A stretch of DNA of 58,808 nucleotides from an uncultured bacterium (GCA_949293165.1 CASFCW010000004.1:1-58808), one strand, 5' to 3'. Positions 8,525 to 18,091 are shown, counted from the first letter of the stretch. The notes: generated by a model not told the origin, from the letters alone. Translations and numbers: made by a program.

Positions 8525-9285
8525 AGGTGGCTCGGGCGGTGGCGATGGCCTTTGCCCTTTATTCCCATATCCCTATGCCCAGGGTGGATTGGGAGAGCGA
8601 CAGCCGCCGGCTGACGCTGTATGCCTTCCCTTTGGTGGGGCTGGCGGTGGGCGGCTCCATGGCCTTGTGGTGGCATATCTGTTATGTATTTTCCCTTCAC
8701 AGCATCCTATGTGCCACGGGTTTGACCGTCTTACCTCTGCTGGTTACCGGCGGCATCCACATGGATGGCTACTGCGATGTGTGGGACGCCCGTTCCTCCC
8801 AGGGCAGCCGGGAAAAGAAGCTGGAAATATTAAAGGACCCACATATCGGCGCCTTTGGGGTGCTCCATTGTGCGGTGTATCTCCTGGTTACCCTGGCGCT
8901 GTGGGGCCAGACGGCGGCGGGGCCTGCCCCGGTGCTTCCCCTGCTGGCGGTGCCCGTGGCGGCCAGGGCCCTGTCTGCCTGTGGGGCGCTGTTTCTGCCC
9001 AACGCCAGAGGCTCCGGCCTGCTGGCCCAGGTCACTGGATGGAGAGGCGGCCGTTTTTCCCTCCTGATCCTGGCCCTGGTCTGTTTGCTGGGGCTGGGCT
9101 GGTTCAGTCCGGCGTACCTGTGGGTGGCCGTTGGGGCCGCCCTGGCCTGCGGGGACAGCCTGCGGGTGTGCCTCCGGGAGTTTGGGGGTACGACAGGGGA
9201 TCTGAATGGGTGGTTTTTGCAGCGGTGCGAGCTGGCCTGCCTGGCCGGGCTGGCGCTGGCCCGGTGGTTGGAGGGATGGCGATGA
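8521..9285 (+). CDS. cobS: Adenosylcobinamide-GDP ribazoletransferase (cobalamin synthase)
   Basis: Integral membrane enzyme that joins adenosylcobinamide-GDP to alpha-ribazole (phosphate), the last assembly step of cobalamin. It has 254 residues with several hydrophobic helices. The conserved early loop reads GIHMDGYCDVWDA and is followed by KKLEILKDPHIGAFG, both diagnostic for CobS. The ATG at 8521 overlaps the cobU stop (ATGA) and its own stop overlaps the next gene in the same way. It probably works at the membrane with CbiB, encoded three genes downstream. Confidence 0.94.
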   Translation: MKVARAVAMAFALYSHIPMPRVDWESDSRRLTLYAFPLVGLAVGGSMALWWHICYVFSLHSILCATGLTVLPLLVTGGIHMDGYCDVWDARSSQGSREKKLEILKDPHIGAFGVLHCAVYLLVTLALWGQTAAGPAPVLPLLAVPVAARALSACGALFLPNARGSGLLAQVTGWRGGRFSLLILALVCLLGLGWFSPAYLWVAVGAALACGDSLRVCLREFGGTTGDLNGWFLQRCELACLAGLALARWLEGWR

Positions 9286-9608
9286 TACTGGTAATCGGCG
9301 GTGCGGGAAGCGGAAAGCGGGATTTTGTCACCCGGGAACTGGGCTACCCGCCGGAGGCCATGACCCGCGGGAAGCTGGGGGAGACCCCGGTGGTATACGG
9401 GCTGGAGGAGATGAACCCCCTGCCGTCGGCGGAGGACTGCGCCCAGGCGGCGGTAATCATCTGCCGGGAGGTGGGCTGCGGCGTCATCCCCATGGATGGG
9501 GAGGAGCGGCTGCGCCGGGAGGCGGTGGGCCGCCTGGGCTGCCGCCTGGCCCAGCAGGCAGAGGCGGTATACCGGGTCTCCTGCGGCCTGAGTATGCGAT
9601 TGAAGTAA
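9282..9608 (+). CDS. Short CobU-like protein (108 residues)
   Basis: This small protein joins the two ends of a CobU fold and lacks the middle. Residues 1-10 give a P-loop-like MILVIGGAGSGK followed by Arg, where Ser or Thr is expected. Residues about 62-108 match the CobU C-terminus: REVGCGVIPMDGEERLR, then GRLGCRLAQQAEAVYRVSCG and a final LK. The histidine region that accepts GMP is absent. Its ATG overlaps the cobS stop. It complements exactly the part missing from the 7994 CobU, which suggests a partner or regulatory subunit; a decaying duplicate is the alternative. No function is proven. Confidence 0.7.
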   Translation: MILVIGGAGSGKRDFVTRELGYPPEAMTRGKLGETPVVYGLEEMNPLPSAEDCAQAAVIICREVGCGVIPMDGEERLRREAVGRLGCRLAQQAEAVYRVSCGLSMRLK

Positions 9609-9623
9609 TTAGGAGAGAGACGG

Positions 9624-10202
9624 ATGGAATTGATTTTGATTCGCCACGGCACCACGCCGGGCAATGAATGCAGGCGGTATGTGGGGACGGAGGATCAGCC
9701 CCTTTCCCAGTCCGGCGCCCAGCTGGCCCGGAGCCGCCGGGAGGCCATGCCTGCGGTGGACGCTCTTTGGGTGTCCCCCATGCTGCGCTGCCGCCAGACG
9801 GCTGAGCTGCTGTTTCCCGACATGGAGCAGCACCAGGTACCCCAGCTCCGGGAGTGCAACTTTGGGGACTTTGAGGGAAAAACCTGGGAGGAGCTGAAGG
9901 ACAACCCCCTGTATCAGGCCTGGATGGGGGGCGACCGCACCATCACCCTGCCCGGCGGGGAATCCATGCCCGGCTTTTTTGCGCGGTGCCGCCAAGGAGT
10001 GGAGGAGGTTGTGGCCCAGGCCAAGGCCATGGGGATCAGCCGGGGGGCGGTGGTCGCCCACGGCGGCGTCTGGATGGCGGCTATGGAGGGCTTTGGCCGT
10101 CCGGAAAAGGACTTTTACCAGTGGCTGCTGCCCAACTGCGGGGGCTACCGGGTGCGGGTGGAGGAAGCCCCTTTGGCCCTCACCCTTTTGGAGACCATCT
10201 GA
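9624..10202 (+). CDS. cobC: Histidine phosphatase family protein, probable alpha-ribazole phosphatase
   Basis: Cytoplasmic phosphoglycerate-mutase-fold phosphatase. In this operon it most likely removes the phosphate from alpha-ribazole 5-phosphate or adenosylcobalamin 5-phosphate. The 192-residue product starts MELILIRHGTT, with the phosphate-accepting His in RHG. The second catalytic region is VVAHGGVW. ECNFGDFEGKTW is the usual acidic block. AGGAGAGA sits 6 nt before the ATG. The family is broad, so the substrate is inferred from context. Confidence 0.85.
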   Translation: MELILIRHGTTPGNECRRYVGTEDQPLSQSGAQLARSRREAMPAVDALWVSPMLRCRQTAELLFPDMEQHQVPQLRECNFGDFEGKTWEELKDNPLYQAWMGGDRTITLPGGESMPGFFARCRQGVEEVVAQAKAMGISRGAVVAHGGVWMAAMEGFGRPEKDFYQWLLPNCGGYRVRVEEAPLALTLLETI

Positions 10203-10206
10203 GGGG

Positions 10207-11190
10207 ATGGAGCGATGCTTTTTTGTGCTGCTGCCCGCCGTGGTGCTGGACTGGGTGGTGGGAGACCCCCACTGGATGCCCCATCCTGTACGGTGGATGG
10301 GCGGGGTCATTGCCTGGCTGGAGCAGGTGCTGCGAAAGCGCTTTCCCCCGACCCCCGGCGGGGAGCGTGCCGCCGGCTGCCTGCTGGTTCTGGCGGTGGG
10401 GCTGCTGTTCCCACTGGCGGGCTGGGCGCTGCTGACCCTGTGTGCGAGGGTGTCACCCGTACTTGCATGGGGGGTGGAGGTGTGGTTTACCGGCCAGCTG
10501 CTGGCCGCCCGCGCCCTGCAAAAGGAGAGCATGGCGGTGTATTTCCCGCTGCGGACGGGGGATCTGGCTGGGGCGCGGCACGCCGTTTCCAGAATCGTGG
10601 GCCGGGACACCGACGCCTTGGACGAGGCGGGGGTGACCCGGGCCGCAGTGGAGACAGTGGCGGAAAACACCTCCGACGGGGTGATCGCCCCCATGCTGTA
10701 TCTGGCGCTGGGAGGGCTGCCCCTGGGCCTGCTGTATAAGGCGGTAAACACCATGGACTCCATGGTAGGCTACCGCAGCCGGCGATACCGGTATTTCGGC
10801 ACGGCTGCCGCCCGTCTGGACGACCTGCTCAACCTGATCCCCGCCCGGCTGTCCGGGCTTTTCCTGTGCCTGGCGGCGGCTATCTTGCCCGGCTGCTCCG
10901 GCCGCGGAGCCTGGCGCGTCTTTCGTCGGGACCGCCTGCGGCACAAGTCCCCCAACTCCGCCCATACAGAGGCCGCCTGCGCCGGCGCCCTGGGGGTCCG
11001 TCTGGCGGGGGACGGGGTGTATTTCGGTCAGGTGGTCAAAAAACCGTTTATCGGCGACCCCATTCGTCCTGTGGAGGCTGAGGATATCCCCCGGGCCTGC
11101 CGCCTGATGTATGTCACGCAGATACTTACCCTGCTGCTCCTGCTGGGCGGCGGGGCGGTTATCTTGTTTTTGGAAGGGAGGCCTCTATGA
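10207..11190 (+). CDS. cbiB: Adenosylcobinamide-phosphate synthase
   Basis: Membrane protein that attaches (R)-1-aminopropan-2-ol phosphate, made by CobD, to adenosylcobyric acid. It has 327 residues and several hydrophobic segments. Family motifs: LDWVVGDPHWMPHPVRWMG near the N-terminus, ENTSDGVIAPMLY, NTMDSMVGYR, and DRLRHKSPNSAHTEAACAG. It starts 4 nt after cobC and its stop overlaps cobD (ATGA). The direct pairing with cobD makes functional sense because CobD makes its substrate. Confidence 0.94.
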   Translation: MERCFFVLLPAVVLDWVVGDPHWMPHPVRWMGGVIAWLEQVLRKRFPPTPGGERAAGCLLVLAVGLLFPLAGWALLTLCARVSPVLAWGVEVWFTGQLLAARALQKESMAVYFPLRTGDLAGARHAVSRIVGRDTDALDEAGVTRAAVETVAENTSDGVIAPMLYLALGGLPLGLLYKAVNTMDSMVGYRSRRYRYFGTAAARLDDLLNLIPARLSGLFLCLAAAILPGCSGRGAWRVFRRDRLRHKSPNSAHTEAACAGALGVRLAGDGVYFGQVVKKPFIGDPIRPVEAEDIPRACRLMYVTQILTLLLLLGGGAVILFLEGRPL

Positions 11191-12095
11191 AGCAGGATGC
11201 CCACGGCGGGGATATTTACGGCTTGAACCGGATTCCCCTGGACTTTTCCATCAGCCTGAATCCCAGGGGGATGCCTCCGGAGGCGGCCCAGGCGGCACGG
11301 GAGGCCGTGTCTCTGTGCGCCCGCTATCCAGACCCCCAATGCCGGGCGCTGGCCCAGGCGGCAGCCCGGCGGGACGGGGTGCCGGAGGGGTGGATGGTGT
11401 GGGGAAACGGAGCCTCCGATCTGATTCAGCGATTGGTCTTTGCAATGAAGCCATGTAAAGCCTTAATCCTTGCACCCACCTTTTCCCAGTACCGTTCCGC
11501 GCTGGCGCTGGTGGGCCACAACGGCTGCGGGGCGCTGGAACGATGCCGGGCAGTGGGGGCGGTGCTGGCGGTGGACCAGTGCTTCCTGGAGCTGACCGGG
11601 GCCGATCCCCACCGACTGACCGCTGAGCTGGCGGGGGGTGGGCTGTGCCTCATCCGGGCGCTGACCAAAAGCTATGCCATGGCCGGTCTGCGCCTGGGCT
11701 ACCTGCTGTGCGCCGACCCCGGCCTGTCCGCGGCGGTGGCGGCCCTGTCTCCGCCCTGGCCGGTGTCCATTCCCGCCCAGGCGGCGGGGGAGGCGGCGCT
11801 GGCCCTCTGCCCCCGGTGGCCGGAGGAGAGCCTGCCCCTGATCCAGGGGGAGCGGGCCAGGCTTCAGGCCGGATTAGAGGAGCTGGGCCTGTGGGTCTGC
11901 CCCAGCCAGGCCAACTACCTCCTGTTTAGCGGCCCGGTGGGGCTGGACGAGGCCCTGCTCCGGGAGGATAACATCCTCCTGCGCTCCTGCGCCAATTTCT
12001 CCGGCCTGGGGCCTGGCTGGTACCGGGCGGCGGTGCGGGAGCCGGAGGAAAATGCTCTGCTGCTGGCCGCATTGGCCCGGCAGATGGGGGGATGA
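11187..12095 (+). CDS. cobD: CobD-type threonine-phosphate decarboxylase with internal deletion
   Basis: CobD is a PLP enzyme that decarboxylates L-threonine O-3-phosphate to aminopropanol phosphate for CbiB. The product is only 302 residues, against about 360 for the family. It retains the PLP Asp (D130), the Schiff-base lysine K161 in [15 protein letters not shown], and the C-terminal [15 protein letters not shown] block. The D130-K161 distance of 31 is as in well-known CobD proteins. After [13 protein letters not shown] the chain jumps straight to [11 protein letters not shown]. About 50 residues, including the cofactor-contacting NPNNPTG motif, are missing without a frameshift. It may be impaired or the deletion may be a sequencing or assembly artefact. 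Confidence 0.8.
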   Translation: MKQDAHGGDIYGLNRIPLDFSISLNPRGMPPEAAQAAREAVSLCARYPDPQCRALAQAAARRDGVPEGWMVWGNGASDLIQRLVFAMKPCKALILAPTFSQYRSALALVGHNGCGALERCRAVGAVLAVDQCFLELTGADPHRLTAELAGGGLCLIRALTKSYAMAGLRLGYLLCADPGLSAAVAALSPPWPVSIPAQAAGEAALALCPRWPEESLPLIQGERARLQAGLEELGLWVCPSQANYLLFSGPVGLDEALLREDNILLRSCANFSGLGPGWYRAAVREPEENALLLAALARQMGG

Positions 12096-12099
12096 GAAG

Positions 12100-13575
12100 A
12101 TGGCGGCGAAAACGATTATGATTCAGGGCACCATGTCCAACGCAGGGAAAAGCGTGCTTACCGCCGGCCTTTGCCGGATTTTCCGTCAGGACGGGTACAC
12201 CGTCGCCCCTTTTAAAAGCCAGAACATGGCGCTGAACAGCTTCATTACCCGGGAGGGCCTGGAGATGGGCCGGGCCCAGGTGATGCAGGCGGAGGCGGCG
12301 GGGATTGAGCCCACGGTGGATATGAACCCCATTCTGCTCAAACCCACCAGTGATATGGGCAGCCAGGTGATCGTTCAGGGGGAGGTACAGGGCTGCCAGA
12401 GCGCCCGGGCGTATTTTGCCCAAAAACGGGCGCTGGTTCCCCGGATCATGGACAGCTTCAACCGGCTGTCCAGTCAGTACGACATCATTGTGATTGAGGG
12501 GGCGGGCAGCCCGGCGGAGATCAATTTGAAGGCGGATGACATCGTAAACATGGGCATGGCACGGCTGGCCCAGGCCCCGGTGCTGCTGGCCGGCGACATC
12601 GACCGGGGCGGGGTGTTCGCCTCCCTGTACGGCACGGTGGCTCTGCTGGAGCCGGAGGAGCGGGCCATGGTGAAGGGCACCATCATCAATAAGTTCCGGG
12701 GGGACGTGGAAATCCTCCGGCCGGGGCTGACCATGCTGGAGGAGCTGACACAAATCCCGGTGCTGGGGGTCGTGCCCTGGCTGGAGGTGGATCTGGACGA
12801 CGAGGACAGCCTGTCCCAGCGATTTTCCGCCCGGCGGGAAGGGGCGGTGCTGGACGTGGCGGTGATCCACCTGCCCCGGATCTCCAACTTTACGGACTTT
12901 CATGCGTTGGAACGGCACCCAGCCATGGGGGTGCGGTATGTGGACCGTCCCCACCAGCTTGGATCGCCTCACCTGGTCATCCTGCCCGGCACCAAAAATA
13001 CCATGGCAGACCTGGCGTGGCTGCGGCAAAGCGGTCTGGAGACCGCCATCCTCAAGCTGGCTGCCGGCGGTGTGCCGGTGGTGGGGATATGCGGGGGCTA
13101 CCAGATGCTGGGCCGCACCCTGTCCGACCCGGAAGGGGTGGAGGGAGGCGGCCGGATGGCCGGAATGGGCCTGCTCCCCGTGGATACCCGGTTCCGCAGC
13201 GGCAAAACCCGCACCCGGTATTGCGGGCCGGTGCCCACCCTGGAGGGGCTGTTCGCCCCGCTGTCCGGCTGTCCGGCGGAAGGGTACGAAATCCATATGG
13301 GGGACAGCGGGGAGCAGGCCCTGTTTACCGCCTGCGGGCCTGTGGTGGGTACCTATCTCCACGGGGTATTCGACCGGCCGGAGGTGCAGCAGCGCCTCAC
13401 CCAGCTGCTGCTGGGCCGCTGGGGCTTGGAATGGGCCGGGGAACAGCCCGCAGAGGACCCCATGGCCTATAAAAACCGTCAGTACGATTTGCTGGCCCGC
13501 CATCTCCGCCGCAGCCTGGATCTGGAACGTATCTACCAAATTCTGGACCACGGGCTGTCCGACCGGGAGAAATAA
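12100..13575 (+). CDS. cobQ: Cobyric acid synthase
   Basis: Amidates the b, d, e and g side chains of adenosylcobyrinate a,c-diamide using glutamine and ATP. It has 491 residues. The N-terminal ATPase domain shows [11 protein letters not shown] (P-loop) and [12 protein letters not shown]. The C-terminal glutamine amidotransferase domain has [12 protein letters not shown] with the nucleophilic Cys, and a late catalytic His in GTYLHGVFD. The ATG at 12100 is 4 nt past the cobD stop; upstream open frame lies inside cobD. It is the last gene of the cobalamin operon; no strong terminator was seen after it. Confidence 0.96.
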   Translation: MAAKTIMIQGTMSNAGKSVLTAGLCRIFRQDGYTVAPFKSQNMALNSFITREGLEMGRAQVMQAEAAGIEPTVDMNPILLKPTSDMGSQVIVQGEVQGCQSARAYFAQKRALVPRIMDSFNRLSSQYDIIVIEGAGSPAEINLKADDIVNMGMARLAQAPVLLAGDIDRGGVFASLYGTVALLEPEERAMVKGTIINKFRGDVEILRPGLTMLEELTQIPVLGVVPWLEVDLDDEDSLSQRFSARREGAVLDVAVIHLPRISNFTDFHALERHPAMGVRYVDRPHQLGSPHLVILPGTKNTMADLAWLRQSGLETAILKLAAGGVPVVGICGGYQMLGRTLSDPEGVEGGGRMAGMGLLPVDTRFRSGKTRTRYCGPVPTLEGLFAPLSGCPAEGYEIHMGDSGEQALFTACGPVVGTYLHGVFDRPEVQQRLTQLLLGRWGLEWAGEQPAEDPMAYKNRQYDLLARHLRRSLDLERIYQILDHGLSDREK

Positions 13576-13616
13576 GGGGAAAACCGTCTCTCTTTCCTGA
13601 ATTTTCCCTGAAAATC

Positions 13617-13645
13617 TTGTGTGGGGAGAAAAAATGTGCTAAAAT
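13617..13645 (+). promoter_or_regulatory. Promoter of the ddl-murF-prfA housekeeping operon
   Basis: TTGTGT (13617-13622), 17-nt spacer, TAAAAT (13640-13645) with a TGC extension of the -10. A second A/T-rich TATAAA lies at 13658-13663. It is in the 126-bp gap between cobQ and ddl. Confidence 0.6.
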
Positions 13646-13701
13646 CAATGGCCAGCGTATAAAATGAAAAAACAATATCCTTTGACGAGGTGTATGATAC
13701 C

Positions 13702-14745
13702 ATGAAAATTGTGGTGCTGGCGGGCGGACTCAGCCCGGAACGAAATGTATCTCTTTCCTCCGGGGCCATGGTGTGCCAGGCTCTGCGGGACCGGGGGCAT
13801 CAGGTGGCCCTGGTGGATCTGTTCTTCGGCATGGAGGGGCGGGAGGGTGACCCCTATCAGGCCCCCATTCCGCCCTCCTTCCAGAAGGTCAGCCCCCAGG
13901 CCCCGGATCTGGAGCAGGTGCGCTCCAGCCGAATGGACCGCAGCCCGTCTATGATTGGGCCCGGGGTGGAGGAGCTGTGCCGGGGCGCGGATGTGGTCTA
14001 CCTGGCCCTTCACGGGACCTGCGGCGAGGATGGCCGGATTCAGGCCATGCTGGATCTGCTGGGCGTGCCCTACACCGGCTCCGGCTGCCTGGCCTCCGCC
14101 ATCGCCATGGACAAGGACCTGACCAAGCGGATGGTGGAGCGGCAGGTGCTCACCCCCCGGTGGGAGACGGTCACCGTCACCCGGGACAATCTGGAGCAGC
14201 TGCTGGAGGAAACCCAGCTGCCTGTGGTGGTCAAGCCCATTGCCAGCGGCTCCTCCATCGGCGTCACCATTGCCCACACCCGGGAGGCCCTCCGCCGGGG
14301 CCTGGAGGAGAGCATCCGTCTGGGCGGCCGCACGGTGCTGGAGCAGTACATCAAGGGACGGGAGATCCAGGTGGCCGTGCTCAACGGCAAGGCCCTGCCC
14401 TCCATTGAAATCATCCCCCAGGCGGAGTTTTATGACTATGAGAACAAGTACCAGCCCGGGGCTGCCCTGGAGGTTTGCCCCGCGCAGATCCCCCCGGAGT
14501 GGGAGCAGGCGGTGGGCCAGGCTGCCCTGAAGGTGTTTGAGCTGGTGGGCCTGTCGGTGTACGCCCGGGCGGACTTCATTGTGGACCCGGAGGGCAAGCC
14601 CTATTTCCTGGAGATCAACACCCTGCCCGGCATGACCCCCACCAGCCTGGTGCCCCAGGAGGCCGCCGCGGTGGGCATCTCCTACGGGGAGCTGTGCCAG
14701 ATCATTGTGGAATCCTCCCTGGAGGCAAGAAAGGAAGGCGTTTAA
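13702..14745 (+). CDS. ddl: D-alanine-D-alanine ligase
   Basis: ATP-grasp ligase producing the D-Ala-D-Ala dipeptide for peptidoglycan. The 347-residue product shows the N-terminal LAGGLSPERNVSLSSG block, LHGTCGEDG, TGSGCLASAIAMDK and the C-terminal metal-binding LEINTLPGMTP. The omega-loop reads EFYDYENKY; tyrosine there is the D-Ala-D-Ala signature, whereas D-lactate ligases of the vancomycin-resistance type have Phe. The ATG at 13702 is preferred; a GTG at 13690 overlaps the GAGG ribosome site. It is directly followed by murF, which uses its product. Confidence 0.94.
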   Translation: MKIVVLAGGLSPERNVSLSSGAMVCQALRDRGHQVALVDLFFGMEGREGDPYQAPIPPSFQKVSPQAPDLEQVRSSRMDRSPSMIGPGVEELCRGADVVYLALHGTCGEDGRIQAMLDLLGVPYTGSGCLASAIAMDKDLTKRMVERQVLTPRWETVTVTRDNLEQLLEETQLPVVVKPIASGSSIGVTIAHTREALRRGLEESIRLGGRTVLEQYIKGREIQVAVLNGKALPSIEIIPQAEFYDYENKYQPGAALEVCPAQIPPEWEQAVGQAALKVFELVGLSVYARADFIVDPEGKPYFLEINTLPGMTPTSLVPQEAAAVGISYGELCQIIVESSLEARKEGV

Positions 14746-14749
14746 GGCT

Positions 14750-16147
14750 ATGGAAGCCATTTCGGTTGGGGAACTGCTCGCGGCGGTAAAGGGCACCCTG
14801 CTGGGGCCCTGGGACGACCTGGAAAGCCAGGTATGCCGGGTGGACACAGACAGCCGGGACATCCACCCCGGCTCCCTGTTCATCCCCCTGGTTGGGGACC
14901 GGTTTGACGGCCACGCCTATATTAACGCCGCCCTGGACGGAGGCGCCGCAGGCTGCTTTACGGCTCGGGAGCGGGAGAGCTACCGCCCAGACAAGTTCTA
15001 TATCAAGGTGGACAATACCCAGCGGGCCCTGCGGGACCTGGCGGCCTGGTATAAAAACCGCTTTTCCGTTTCCTGCGTGGGTGTGACGGGCAGCGTGGGC
15101 AAGACCACCGCCAAGGATATGATTGCCGCCGTGCTGAGTGTAAAGTACACCGTCCTGAAAACGGAGGGCAACTTCAATAACAATATCGGCCTGCCCCTGA
15201 CGCTGCTGCGTCTGGACCGCAGCCATCAGATTGCCGTGTTGGAGATGGGGATGGACCGCCCCGGTGAGATTGACTACCTGGGGGACATCGTCCGCCCGGA
15301 GGTAGGGGTTATCACCAACATCGGCGACGCCCACATCGAGCGCCTGGGCAGCCGGGAGAACATTTTCAAGGCCAAGTGCGAGCTGCTGCCCCATATCCGG
15401 AAGGAAAAGGGTCTGGTGGTGCTCAACGGGGACGACCCCATGCTGTCCACCTTACGGGGGAACACCCCGGTGCCCGCCGTGTTCTGCGGCACAGGTGATG
15501 GGCTGGACTATCAGGCCCAGGTGACCGGCGGGGACGGCGTGGGCCACATCCACTGCCAGGTACGCACCCCCGCCGCCTCCGGAGCGGTGCAGATCCCCGC
15601 TCTGGGGGAGCACATGGTGTATCCCACCCTGATCGCTGCCGCGGTTGGGGAGCATTTCGGCCTGACCTGGGAGGAAATCTGCACAGGCATCTCCCGCTTT
15701 GTGCCCACCCGGATGCGGATGAACGTGGTGCAGCGGGCCGATGGGATCACCATTCTGGACGACACCTACAACGCCAACCCCCAATCCATGCGTGCCGCCA
15801 TTCAGGTGCTGGCCGACGCCCCAAGCGCCCGGAAAATTGCGGTGTTGGGGGATATGTTTGAGCTGGGCCCCTATGCCCCCGCCCTCCACGGCGGGGTTGG
15901 TGAGTGCCTGGGCAAGGAAGGGATCGACTGCCTGGTGGCGGTGGGCCCCCTGTCCCAGGAGACCGCCAAGAGCGCCCGCGCCTCCGGCGTGGCCCAGGTG
16001 TACCACTGTGCCGATAAGGAGGCTGCCGCCCAGGTGTTGCCCCAGGTGATCCAGGCCGGCAGCACCATCCTGGTAAAGGCGTCCCGCGGGATGGAGATGG
16101 AACGGCTGGTCTCCGTTTTGATGGAGCTGACCCGGGAGGCGGAATAA
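14750..16147 (+). CDS. murF: UDP-N-acetylmuramoyl-tripeptide-D-alanyl-D-alanine ligase
   Basis: Cytoplasmic Mur ligase that adds the Ddl-made D-Ala-D-Ala to UDP-MurNAc-tripeptide. The 465-residue protein has the Mur ATP loop TGSVGKTT (113-120), the NFNNNIGLPLTLL segment, an ALEMGM-like EMGMDRPGEI block, and LDDTYNANPQSM in the C-terminal half. The start at 14750 lies 4 nt after the ddl stop, with AAGGAAGG upstream. Product and substrate proteins are therefore made from adjacent genes. Confidence 0.95.
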   Translation: MEAISVGELLAAVKGTLLGPWDDLESQVCRVDTDSRDIHPGSLFIPLVGDRFDGHAYINAALDGGAAGCFTARERESYRPDKFYIKVDNTQRALRDLAAWYKNRFSVSCVGVTGSVGKTTAKDMIAAVLSVKYTVLKTEGNFNNNIGLPLTLLRLDRSHQIAVLEMGMDRPGEIDYLGDIVRPEVGVITNIGDAHIERLGSRENIFKAKCELLPHIRKEKGLVVLNGDDPMLSTLRGNTPVPAVFCGTGDGLDYQAQVTGGDGVGHIHCQVRTPAASGAVQIPALGEHMVYPTLIAAAVGEHFGLTWEEICTGISRFVPTRMRMNVVQRADGITILDDTYNANPQSMRAAIQVLADAPSARKIAVLGDMFELGPYAPALHGGVGECLGKEGIDCLVAVGPLSQETAKSARASGVAQVYHCADKEAAAQVLPQVIQAGSTILVKASRGMEMERLVSVLMELTREAE

Positions 16148-16174
16148 GCCGGAACACAACAGAGGAGAGAGAGT

Positions 16175-18091
16175 ATGATTGACATCTCGGTATCCAACCT
16201 GGTAAAGGAATTCGAGGTTGGCAGCAGAATCCTGGACGGCCTCTCCTTCCAGGTGGATAGCGGGGAGCGGGTGGGGCTGCTGGGTCCCAACGGCTGCGGA
16301 AAAACCACCCTGCTGCGGATTTTGACCGGCGCGGTGGACTGGGATGAGGGGGAGGTGGTGCTGGCCCCCGGCAAGCGGCTGGGCCTGATCTCCCAGATTC
16401 CCGTCTATCCCGCCGGTTTTACGGTGGAGGACGTGCTGGACACCGCCTTCCAGCCCATCCGCCAGATGGAGGCGGAGCTGAGCCGCCTGGCCCAGGAGAT
16501 GGGGGAGGGGAGCGACCCGGCGCTGATGGCCCGGTATGACAAGCTCACCGCCGCCTATGAGGCCGCCGGAGGCTACGATACCGACACCCAGGTAAACAAG
16601 GTATGCAACGGCCTGTCCATCCCCCAGGCCATGCGGGAGCAGCTGTTTGACTCCCTGTCCGGCGGGGAAAAGACCCGGGTGAACCTGGCCAGGCTGATTT
16701 TGGAGGACACGGACATCCTCCTGCTGGATGAGCCCACCAACCATCTGGATCTCCGGGCCACGGAATGGTTGGAGGAGTATCTGGGCAGATTTAAGGGGAC
16801 GGTGCTCACCGTCTCCCATGACCGGTACTTCCTGGACAAGGTGGTGGATCGGATCATCGAGATCAACCACGGCCAGGCGGAGTTTTATTCCGGCAACTAC
16901 ACCTTCTATGCCGTGGAGAAGGAGCAGCGGTACCTTACCCAGCTGAAGCAGTACGAGAAGGAGCAGGCCAAGATCCAGCAGCTGGAGGCCACCGCCCGGG
17001 TCATGCACCAGCGGGGCACCGAGCGGATGCACAAACAGGCCTTCGCCATGGAAAAGCGCATTGAGCGTATCCGCCAGACCCAGCGGCCCACCGGCCGCAG
17101 CCGCTCGATCCAGGTACACTTTGGAGAGCGGGAGTTCAGGGGGGACGAGGTGCTGTCTATCAAGGGCCTGACCAAGTCCTTCGGCAGCCGCACCCTTTTT
17201 TCCCGCCTGGGGGTCGAGGTGGCCGGCGGGGAGCGGATTGCCCTCATCGGCGACAACGGCAGCGGCAAGACCACCCTGCTGAAAATCCTCCTGGGGGAGG
17301 AGCAGGCAGACGAAGGGAAAATCCGGATGGGGCCGACTGTAAAGGTTGGCTACCTGCCACAGCATGTCCACTTCAGCCACCCGGAGCGCAACCTGGTGGA
17401 CACGTTGATTTACGAGCTGGACTGCTCCGCGCAAACCGCCCGCAACCGTCTGGGCTCCTTCCAGTTCCGGGGGGAGGATGTGCTCAAGCCGGTGTCCGCC
17501 CTGTCCGGCGGGGAGCAGAGCCGCCTGCGGCTGTGCATGCTGATGGATGAGAAAATCAACCTTCTGGTGCTGGACGAGCCCACCAACCACCTGGACATCC
17601 AAAGCCGGGAATGGATTGAGGAGGCGGTGGAGGAGTACGAGGGCAACCTGCTGTTCGTCTCCCACGACCGGTATTTTATTGACCGCTTCGCCAGCCGCAT
17701 CTGGCTGATGGAGGACGGTGCCATCACTGATTTTCAGGGTACCTACCAGGAGTTCCAGGCTGCCCGGGCCAAGGGGGCTGCCGGACGGCTGATTTCCCAG
17801 CCTCCCGCCCCTGTTCAGCCCCCCCAGCCCAGCCAGCCGGAGAAAAAGGACAAGCCCAAGCGTGCCGGCGGTACCAAAAATCTGGAAAAGGACCTGGCGG
17901 CAGCTGAGCGGGCGGTGGCCAGGTGCGAGGAGCAGATGGAGCGGCTGGACGGGCAGATCCAGGAGAGTGCCTCCGATTATGTGAAGCTCCAGGAGCTGTA
18001 TGAGGAGAAACAGAGGCTGGAGGAGGAACTCCAGGCCCTTTACGACCGCTGGGAGACCCTGTCCGCCCAGCTGGAGGAGGCGAGAGGATGA
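16175..18091 (+). CDS. ABC-F family ATP-binding protein
   Basis: Soluble protein with two tandem ABC ATPase domains and no membrane segment, the layout of ABC-F ribosome-associated factors. Domain 1 has Walker A GPNGCGKT (37-44), LSGGEKTRVNLARLIL and LLLDEPTNHLD. Domain 2 has IGDNGSGKTTLL and LSGGEQSRLRLCMLM. The interdomain linker is rich in charged helix (about 245-310). The last 80 residues are a Lys/Glu-rich coiled coil after a Pro-rich hinge. Length 638. ABC-F proteins relieve ribosome stalling or give ribosome-protection antibiotic resistance; nothing here shows resistance, and the housekeeping operon favours a translation-quality role. Confidence 0.93.
   Translation: MIDISVSNLVKEFEVGSRILDGLSFQVDSGERVGLLGPNGCGKTTLLRILTGAVDWDEGEVVLAPGKRLGLISQIPVYPAGFTVEDVLDTAFQPIRQMEAELSRLAQEMGEGSDPALMARYDKLTAAYEAAGGYDTDTQVNKVCNGLSIPQAMREQLFDSLSGGEKTRVNLARLILEDTDILLLDEPTNHLDLRATEWLEEYLGRFKGTVLTVSHDRYFLDKVVDRIIEINHGQAEFYSGNYTFYAVEKEQRYLTQLKQYEKEQAKIQQLEATARVMHQRGTERMHKQAFAMEKRIERIRQTQRPTGRSRSIQVHFGEREFRGDEVLSIKGLTKSFGSRTLFSRLGVEVAGGERIALIGDNGSGKTTLLKILLGEEQADEGKIRMGPTVKVGYLPQHVHFSHPERNLVDTLIYELDCSAQTARNRLGSFQFRGEDVLKPVSALSGGEQSRLRLCMLMDEKINLLVLDEPTNHLDIQSREWIEEAVEEYEGNLLFVSHDRYFIDRFASRIWLMEDGAITDFQGTYQEFQAARAKGAAGRLISQPPAPVQPPQPSQPEKKDKPKRAGGTKNLEKDLAAAERAVARCEEQMERLDGQIQESASDYVKLQELYEEKQRLEEELQALYDRWETLSAQLEEARG

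Noticed and set aside
16175-18091. Antibiotic-resistance ABC-F factor
   Set aside because: The interdomain linker cannot be read as a resistance type by eye, and the gene lies in a housekeeping operon.
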